From the NCBI GenBank assembly GCA_963774945.1, contig CAVZHA010000010.1, forward strand, positions 682,001 to 746,000: a stretch of DNA of 64,000 nucleotides, read 5' to 3'. The notes below the pieces were generated by a model. The model did no database searches. It saw only the letters and a list, made by a program, of their open reading frames with translations, and was not told the DNA's origin. Below, piece by piece: positions 58,899 through 64,000 of this stretch (position 1 is its first letter; every line of letters starts with the position of its first letter). The DNA is from Trebonia sp963774945 (GTDB lineage: Bacteria; Actinomycetota; Actinomycetes; Streptosporangiales; Streptosporangiaceae). The position numbers were made by a program, and so were the translations under genes.

Positions 58899-59560
58899 TC
58901 CGGGTCGTCCTGGTCGACGACCAGGAACTGGTCAGGACCGGGTTCCGGCTGGTCCTCGGCGGGCAGCCGGACCTGGAGGTGGTCGGCGAGGCCGGCGACG
59001 GGGCGGCGGCGATCGAGGTCACCGGGCAGACCCGGCCGGACGTCGTGGTGATGGACGTGCGGATGCCGCGGATGGACGGCGTCGAGGCGACCCGACGCAT
59101 CCGGGCTTCCGCCGACGCCCCTCGGGTGCTCATCCTCACCACGTTCGACCTGGACGAGTACGTCTACGAGGCGATCCGGGCGGGCGCCTCGGGCTTCCTG
59201 CTCAAGGACACCGGGGCCAGGAACCTGATCGACGCGATCAGGATCGTGCACTCGGGCGAGGCGGTCGTCGCGCCGAGCACCACCCGCAGGCTGTTCGACC
59301 GGTTCGCCACCCTGGCCGACCCGCGCCGCCCGCCGGACCGGGGAGAGGCGCCGGGCGTGCCGCTGACCGCGCGCGAAGTCGAGGTGCTGCGGGAGGTGGC
59401 CCTCGGCCTGTCGAACGCGGAAATCGCGGGCAAGATGTTCCTGTCCGAGGCGACGGTCCGCACCCACGTCAGCCACATCCTCGGCAAACTCGGCCTCCGG
59501 GACCGCGTGCAGGCCGTCGTCTACGCCTACGAGATGAGGCTGGTACGCGCAGGCGCGTAG
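58889..59560 (+). CDS. NarL/LuxR family response regulator
   Basis: 223 residues from GTG 58889, overlapping the kinase gene by ten bases. Receiver: IRVVLVDDQELVRTGFRLVL (acidic pair), DVVVMDVRMPRMDGVEATRR (phosphorylated Asp), LILTTFDLDEYVYEAIRAGA and SGFLLKDT (Lys). LuxR-type HTH: LTAREVEVLREVALGLSNAE, IAGKMFLSEATVRTHVSHIL. It is the cognate partner of the upstream kinase and probably a regulator of the downstream efflux genes. Confidence 0.94.
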   Translation: MGVIRVVLVDDQELVRTGFRLVLGGQPDLEVVGEAGDGAAAIEVTGQTRPDVVVMDVRMPRMDGVEATRRIRASADAPRVLILTTFDLDEYVYEAIRAGASGFLLKDTGARNLIDAIRIVHSGEAVVAPSTTRRLFDRFATLADPRRPPDRGEAPGVPLTAREVEVLREVALGLSNAEIAGKMFLSEATVRTHVSHILGKLGLRDRVQAVVYAYEMRLVRAGA

Positions 59561-59620
59561 CGCCGAACTCAGCGTCGCGCCCGACGCGCGAGCCGCAGTC
59601 GGTCTCCTAGCGTCGGCGGC

Positions 59621-60337
59621 ATGCTCATAGCCAAGGACGTCAGCAAGGTTTACGGTGAGGGCCCGAGCGCGGTGCGGGCGCTTGACCGGGTCACGATCAG
59701 CTTCGACGGCGGAATGTTCGCCGCCATCATGGGGCCGTCGGGGTCGGGCAAGTCCACCCTGATGAACTGCCTGGCCGGACTGGACACGGTGACGTCGGGC
59801 TCGGTCATGATCGGCGACCGGGAGCTCAGCGGGCTGTCCGACCGCGCGCTCACGCTGCTCCGCCGCGACCGCGTCGGTTTCATCTTCCAGTCCTTCAACC
59901 TGCTGCCGGCGCTGACCGCCGAGCAGAACATCACGCTGCCGCTTGAGCTCGCCGGGCGCAGGCCCGACCCGCGCTGGCTGCGCGAGATCATCTCCGTGCT
60001 CGACCTCGGCGGCCGCCTGGACCACCAGCCCGCGCAGCTGTCGGGCGGTCAGCAGCAGCGGGTGGCCTGCGCGCGGGCGCTGATCACGCGGCCGGAGGCC
60101 ATCTTCGCCGACGAGCCGACCGGCAACCTGGACTCCCGGTCCGGGGCGGAGGTGCTGTCGCTGCTGCGCCGGTCCGTCCGCGAACTGGGCCAGACGGTCG
60201 TCATGGTGACCCACGACCCGGTGGCCGCGTCCTACGCCGACCGGGTGGTGTTCCTGGCCGACGGGCGGGTGCGCGGCGAGCTGCTCGACCCGGCCGCAGC
60301 CGACATCCTCGACGCCCTCAAGGGGCAGGGATGCTGA
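59621..60337 (+). CDS. MacB/LolD-type ABC transporter ATPase
   Basis: 238 residues. Walker A AIMGPSGSGKSTLMNCLAGL, Q-loop VGFIFQSFNLLPALTAEQNI, signature QLSGGQQQRVACARALITRP, Walker B AIFADEPTGNLDSRSGAEVL and switch VMVTHDPVAASYADRVVFL. The DEPTGNLDS form and the FQSFNLLP loop are diagnostic for the MacB/LolD/FtsE-like group working with FtsX-type permeases. Its stop overlaps the permease start. Probable efflux of peptides or lipids under the two-component system. Confidence 0.94.
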   Translation: MLIAKDVSKVYGEGPSAVRALDRVTISFDGGMFAAIMGPSGSGKSTLMNCLAGLDTVTSGSVMIGDRELSGLSDRALTLLRRDRVGFIFQSFNLLPALTAEQNITLPLELAGRRPDPRWLREIISVLDLGGRLDHQPAQLSGGQQQRVACARALITRPEAIFADEPTGNLDSRSGAEVLSLLRRSVRELGQTVVMVTHDPVAASYADRVVFLADGRVRGELLDPAAADILDALKGQGC

Positions 60338-62814
60338 CCGTCACCCTGGCCGGCCTCCGGCTCCGCTGGCGCCGGCTGCTGCTGTCGGCGCTGGCGGTCG
60401 GCCTGGGAGTTGCGTTCACGGCCGCCACCCTGATCTACACCGCCACCGTGAGCGCCGCCTACTACAGCCAGTACGCGGCCGAGGCGAGGAACGTCGACGC
60501 CGCCGTCCTGCCCGCGGCCGGCCCGACCGTCCCGCTCCCCGACCTCGCCGCCGTCAGCGCCGTTCACGGGGTCGCTGCGGTCGAGGGCAGGCTCCAGGGC
60601 CCGCTGACGCTGGTCGGCGCCGGCGGCCGGACCGACGCCGCCACCGCGATCGACCGGCCCGCCGACCCGAGGTTCCGCTACTACACGGTGGTCGCGGGCG
60701 CCGGCGGCGTGCTGCTCGATGAGGACACCGCGGCGCTCGACCACGTCCGGCCGGGCACGGCCGTCACCGTGGTGGATCAGGACGGGCGCACCCGGCGGCT
60801 GGTGATCACCGGGATCGCCGACCTGGGCGCTTCCGGGCGGGTACTCGGCGGCGCGGTGCTGATTCTGCCCGCCTCGCTGGTCCGGTCCCTGACCGGCGCG
60901 GCCGGATACCAGCGGATCGACGTCGCGGCGGTCCCGGGCGTGAGCCAGGCTGCCCTCGCCGCCGCGCTGGCCGGCCGGCGCCTCCCCGGCACGACGACGC
61001 AAACCGGTGCGCAGCTCGCGGCGGCGCTGGCCGAGGAGAACGCCGGCGGAGAGGGCCTGCTCTCCATCGGGCTGCGTATCTTCGCGGCCGTGTCCCTGAT
61101 CGTGGCCGCGCTTGTCATCTACAACAGCTTCCGGATCCTGCTCGCGCAGCGGCTGCGGGAAACCGCGCTGCTGCGCTGCGTCGGCGCGACCCGGCGTCAG
61201 CTGCTGGCCGGCATCCTGGCCGAGTCGGCCACGATGGGGCTGGCGGCGGGTGTCGCCGGGATCGGCGCCGCCACCGCCCTGGTGGCGGCGGTGAACTCGG
61301 GCACGGTCTCGGTCACCGGCGCCGCGGTGGCCGTCTCGTTGCTGATCGCGGTGCTGGTCACGTCGGCCGCGGCGCTGCTCCCGGCCGTCGCGGCGGCCAG
61401 GACCGCCCCGGTGGCGGTGCTGCAGGCGTCGCCCGACGGCAGCGGCAGCGGCAGCGGTAGAGGCGCACCGCTCAGGATCGCGGTCGCCGCCCTGCTGGCC
61501 GTCCTCGGCCTGGCGCTCACCGCCGTCGGCATGCCGCGCGGCGAGCCGGGCCTGGTCATGATCGCGGCGGGCGGGACCATCGTCTTCCTCGGCTTCCTGG
61601 TGATCGGGCCGCTCGTCGCGGGACCGATCGTGTCCGCCCTGGGCTGGCTGCCGTCCCGCGTCTTCGGGATCAGGATGCGGCTGGCGGTGACCGGGGCGCG
61701 GCGCAATCCCGGCCGGACGGCGGTCACCGCGGCCGCCCTGACGATCGGGATCGGGCTGATGACGCTGTTCTCGGTCGTGCTGTCCACCGCCACCGCGCTC
61801 GCCAACAGCGAGACCAACAGCCGCTTCCCGGCCGACTACCTGCTCACCGCGCCGAGCCCGGGGATACCCCCCGGCGTGCTGACCGCCCTGCAGTCCAGCC
61901 CGGTGATCGCGCAGGCGGCGGCGGCCAGGCAGCGCACGACCGTCATCGGCAAAGCGGGCGCGCAGGTGATGGCGGTCCAGCCGTCGGCCTACGGATCGCT
62001 GTTCACACCCGACGTGACCACCGGATCGCTGACCGGGGTCGCAGCCGGAACCGGCGAGATCGCGCTCGACGGGGCCGAGGCGCGGCACCTGGACGTGACC
62101 GTCGGCGGGCGGGTATCCATCGCCGGACGCTCGTTCCTGGTGGCCGCGATCTTCACCGACGGCGTCCTGTCCGAGGACGCGCTCATCTCCTGGCCCGACT
62201 TCACCCGCGCGTTCGGCCCCGGAGACGCCAGCGACGCCGGCCACGCTGGCCACGCCGGCCACGCCGCCGACGCCGCCGACGTGCTGGTCAAGGCGCGCGC
62301 CGGAGTCTCGTCCACCGCCTCGGCGGCAGTGGTGGACATGGCGATCGCCCGCGACCCGGCTATCGAGGTGACCTCGGAGGCATCGCTGCGGGCGCACATG
62401 CTCTCCTCGGTTCACAAGCTGACCGACCTGCTTGACGGCCTGCTGGCCACCTCGATCGTGATCGCGCTGACCGGCATGGCCAACACCCTGTCGCTGTCCG
62501 TCCTCGAGCGAACCAGGGAGTCCGCTCTGCTGCGTGCCCTCGGGCTGACCGGCGGCCAGCTCCGGACGGTGATCAGCCTGGAGGCGGTGCTGCTCGGCGT
62601 GATGGGCGCCGTCATCGGGGTCGCGTTCGGCGTCGGCTTCGGCTGGGCCACCGGCCGGACGTTCCTGCGAACTCAGGACGTCGCCGTCAGCTTCCCGTTC
62701 CTGCAGATCGCCGGGTACGTCGTGCTGGCCGGGCTGGCCGCGCTGCTCGCCTCGGTCATCCCGGCCCGCCGGGCCGCCAGGCGCTCGGTCATCGAGGGAC
62801 TCGCACTCGAATAA
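60331..62814 (+). CDS. FtsX-like/MacB-type ABC permease
   Basis: 827 residues, two FtsX modules. An N-terminal helix (LLLSALAVGLGVAFTAATLI) is followed by a large extracytoplasmic domain, a three-helix block starting LRIFAAVSLIVAALVIYNSF with RETALLRCVGATRRQLLAGI, then a second module from NPGRTAVTAAALTIGIGLMT with its own periplasmic domain and the final block LSVLERTRESALLRALGLTG. In the second periplasmic domain a 9-bp repeat codes DAGHAGHAGHAADAAD (about residues 632-647), a low-complexity insertion. It overlaps the ATPase gene by seven bases. Such permeases act mechanically on envelope substrates rather than by a classical channel. Confidence 0.92.
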   Translation: MLTVTLAGLRLRWRRLLLSALAVGLGVAFTAATLIYTATVSAAYYSQYAAEARNVDAAVLPAAGPTVPLPDLAAVSAVHGVAAVEGRLQGPLTLVGAGGRTDAATAIDRPADPRFRYYTVVAGAGGVLLDEDTAALDHVRPGTAVTVVDQDGRTRRLVITGIADLGASGRVLGGAVLILPASLVRSLTGAAGYQRIDVAAVPGVSQAALAAALAGRRLPGTTTQTGAQLAAALAEENAGGEGLLSIGLRIFAAVSLIVAALVIYNSFRILLAQRLRETALLRCVGATRRQLLAGILAESATMGLAAGVAGIGAATALVAAVNSGTVSVTGAAVAVSLLIAVLVTSAAALLPAVAAARTAPVAVLQASPDGSGSGSGRGAPLRIAVAALLAVLGLALTAVGMPRGEPGLVMIAAGGTIVFLGFLVIGPLVAGPIVSALGWLPSRVFGIRMRLAVTGARRNPGRTAVTAAALTIGIGLMTLFSVVLSTATALANSETNSRFPADYLLTAPSPGIPPGVLTALQSSPVIAQAAAARQRTTVIGKAGAQVMAVQPSAYGSLFTPDVTTGSLTGVAAGTGEIALDGAEARHLDVTVGGRVSIAGRSFLVAAIFTDGVLSEDALISWPDFTRAFGPGDASDAGHAGHAGHAADAADVLVKARAGVSSTASAAVVDMAIARDPAIEVTSEASLRAHMLSSVHKLTDLLDGLLATSIVIALTGMANTLSLSVLERTRESALLRALGLTGGQLRTVISLEAVLLGVMGAVIGVAFGVGFGWATGRTFLRTQDVAVSFPFLQIAGYVVLAGLAALLASVIPARRAARRSVIEGLALE

Positions 62815-62850
62815 CGAGTTCGCCGACGGTTAAGGCGAAGCCACGCGTCT

Positions 62851-62881
62851 GTTCGGGATAAAAAGATTTTTAATTTCGAAC
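62851..62881 (+). terminator. AT-rich hairpin after the FtsX-like gene
   Basis: GTTCGGGATAAAAA (62851-62864) pairs with TTTTTAATTTCGAAC (62867-62881) with G.T pairs and one bulge. It lies 36 bp behind the permease stop. Its right arm continues into CGAACGGACC, a motif shared with hairpins at 18421 and 29154. Confidence 0.6.
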
Positions 62882-63086
62882 GGACCGTTGCTTCGCCTCC
62901 GAGCGGCCGAGACCGACGACCGGCAACGCCGTGACCGCGCTCGCCCGCCTCCGCTCTTGAACCGCACGCTGAAGACCGGGTGTGCCGGGCGGCGCTGGCC
63001 GCCCGGCACTGCCGGTGTTGCTCCTTAAGCTCCAGCGTCTGTGCACAGCCGACACCTGTCCACCCCCATGATCGTCGCCGGCATTG

Positions 63087-64000
63087 CTAGCGTTCCAGGC
63101 CGTTCTGCACGTCCAGGGGGCGGGGGCGGTCGGCGGTGAAGTCGCCGCCGCCGAGCGCGGGGTCGAGGGCGTTGGCCGCGTCGTTGAGGGCGGTGACGGT
63201 GACGCCGGGGGTCCAGTGGCGCGCGGCGACGACGTTGTTCATGGCGTCGATGGCGGCCACCATGTCGGCGTCGGTGAAGTTGCAGTGGCCGATGGCGTTG
63301 GCGTAGACCTGCCGTAGCAGCGGCGAGCTGCCTGCCAGCGCGACCCGCTCCGCGTAGGTGGCCTCGAACGGCGTCGGGGCGAGCTGGTCGGAGACCGTGT
63401 GCACGTCAAGCTCCGGGACCTGGAGCCGGCCGGTGTTGACCGAGGTGGCCTGGGTGCGGTTGAGCGAATTGCCCTCCGGCGCGTAGCTTTCGTGCTTGTC
63501 GAGGGTCGCGATATCGGCCCCCAGGTTCAGGCCCGCGGCCTTGTACAGGGCCTCGATCTGCCGGTAGTAGGGCGACCGGCGGATCAGGGCGCCGTAGTCG
63601 ACGCCGATGTTGTAGCCGCTGTCGCCGCCCTCGGCGAGCGAGATCATGTACCGGCCGGATTCGATGAACGACAGCTGGCCGCTGGTGAGCATCTCCTCCT
63701 CTTGCAGCTCCTGCCCCGCGTAGTCGCCGGCCGCGGGCGGCGCTGCCCCGGTGGTCCAGTCGGTCTCGTTGAGCAGGGCCGCGCTGAGCGCGATGCGGGC
63801 CTGGCCGGCCGCGGTGGTCTGGGCGGAGGCGACGGCCGCGCTCAGCTCCGCTCCGGCGGTGCTGCCCGCCGCCATCGACGGGTAGTCGCGGATCTGCACG
63901 TCGGCCGCGCCCGGCAGCAGCTCGGTCATCGCGTACTCGGCGTTGAGCTGGTAGTTGTTGAGGTCCACGCCGCCGGCCACGAGGCCGCAGAAGGTGACCG
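63087..64000 (-). CDS. Secreted alpha/beta hydrolase-like protein, C-terminal part
   Basis: The gene runs off the right end; the visible 303 or so residues are its C-terminal part. The reading frame is open to base 64000 and reads VTFCGLVAGGVDLNNYQLNA and AEYAMTELLPGAADV. Near the end VPELDVHTVSDQLAPTPFEA and LLRQVYANAIGHCNFTDADM carry what should be the catalytic Asp and His of an alpha/beta hydrolase; GHCxFT with a Cys is typical of a group of secreted actinobacterial hydrolases. The nucleophile region would be outside the window. Substrate unknown. Confidence 0.55.
   Translation of the reverse strand, partial: VTFCGLVAGGVDLNNYQLNAEYAMTELLPGAADVQIRDYPSMAAGSTAGAELSAAVASAQTTAAGQARIALSAALLNETDWTTGAAPPAAGDYAGQELQEEEMLTSGQLSFIESGRYMISLAEGGDSGYNIGVDYGALIRRSPYYRQIEALYKAAGLNLGADIATLDKHESYAPEGNSLNRTQATSVNTGRLQVPELDVHTVSDQLAPTPFEATYAERVALAGSSPLLRQVYANAIGHCNFTDADMVAAIDAMNNVVAARHWTPGVTVTALNDAANALDPALGGGDFTADRPRPLDVQNGLER

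Overview
The window is GC-rich chromosomal DNA of an actinobacterium. GTG and TTG starts are common, stop/start overlaps of the GTGA/ATGA type are frequent, and several families typical of Streptomyces/Streptosporangiales relatives are present: DUF3040, SAV2177/DUF574 methyltransferase, FxsC, SCP-type thiolase plus DUF35, and membrane-anchored NACHT proteins. The genus cannot be fixed from the sequence. No rRNA, tRNA, CRISPR array, transposase or integrase was seen. About fifteen genes carry single-base reading-frame breaks with intact coding sense on both sides. They are densest at 17.8-21.4 kb and look more like uncorrected sequencing indels than decay, so they are annotated as single broken genes.

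Layout. 0-9.5 kb holds mixed household and accessory genes: DUF202 membrane proteins, a DUF985 cupin, an acyl-CoA dehydrogenase, an orphan CbbX-like AAA+ ATPase, an SGNH-type O-acyltransferase, an FAH/SnoaL pair, and a two-gene wHTH/membrane operon with three palindromic operator copies. 9.6-17.4 kb is a carbohydrate cluster: secreted GH27 alpha-galactosidase, two DeoR regulators, a SIS-domain sugar isomerase, and an ABC importer with binding lipoprotein and two permeases. 17.5-21.5 kb has a DUF574 methyltransferase and the lysine-catabolic pair aldehyde dehydrogenase plus lysine 6-aminotransferase. 22-23.7 kb has a third DeoR regulator divergent from an alpha/beta hydrolase with an Asp nucleophile motif.

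23.7-31.5 kb is a conflict-type island. It contains a 1037-residue KGGTGR-ATPase/SEFIR/NACHT/membrane fusion directly downstream of a TIR-like FxsC gene, then MazEF, a small zinc-ribbon gene, a DUF3048 protein and VapBC. No FxSxx-COOH precursor or radical SAM partner was seen, so the ATPase/FxsC pair may be a stand-alone sensor-effector unit.

31.6-39 kb has an IclR regulator with a perfect palindrome facing malate synthase G, a YtrA-type GntR/ABC exporter operon, and a PadR operon with a 25-bp palindrome. 39.2-57.7 kb is a large catabolic locus: TPP enzyme, RpiR regulator, two class III CoA-transferases, enoyl-CoA hydratase, thiolase-like protein, DUF35 protein, luciferase-like oxidoreductase, flavin reductase, UbiX, UbiD, type 2 IPP isomerase, class II aldolase, NMT1/TauA-type ABC importer and aldehyde dehydrogenase. 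The simplest reading is uptake, CoA activation and prenyl-FMN-dependent decarboxylation of an aromatic or unsaturated acid, with the isomerase supplying the prenyl group for the cofactor. A repeated motif upstream of the TPP enzyme and of the transporter suggests joint control by RpiR. 57.7-62.8 kb is a two-component system with an ABC/FtsX efflux pair. The window ends in a partial secreted hydrolase.
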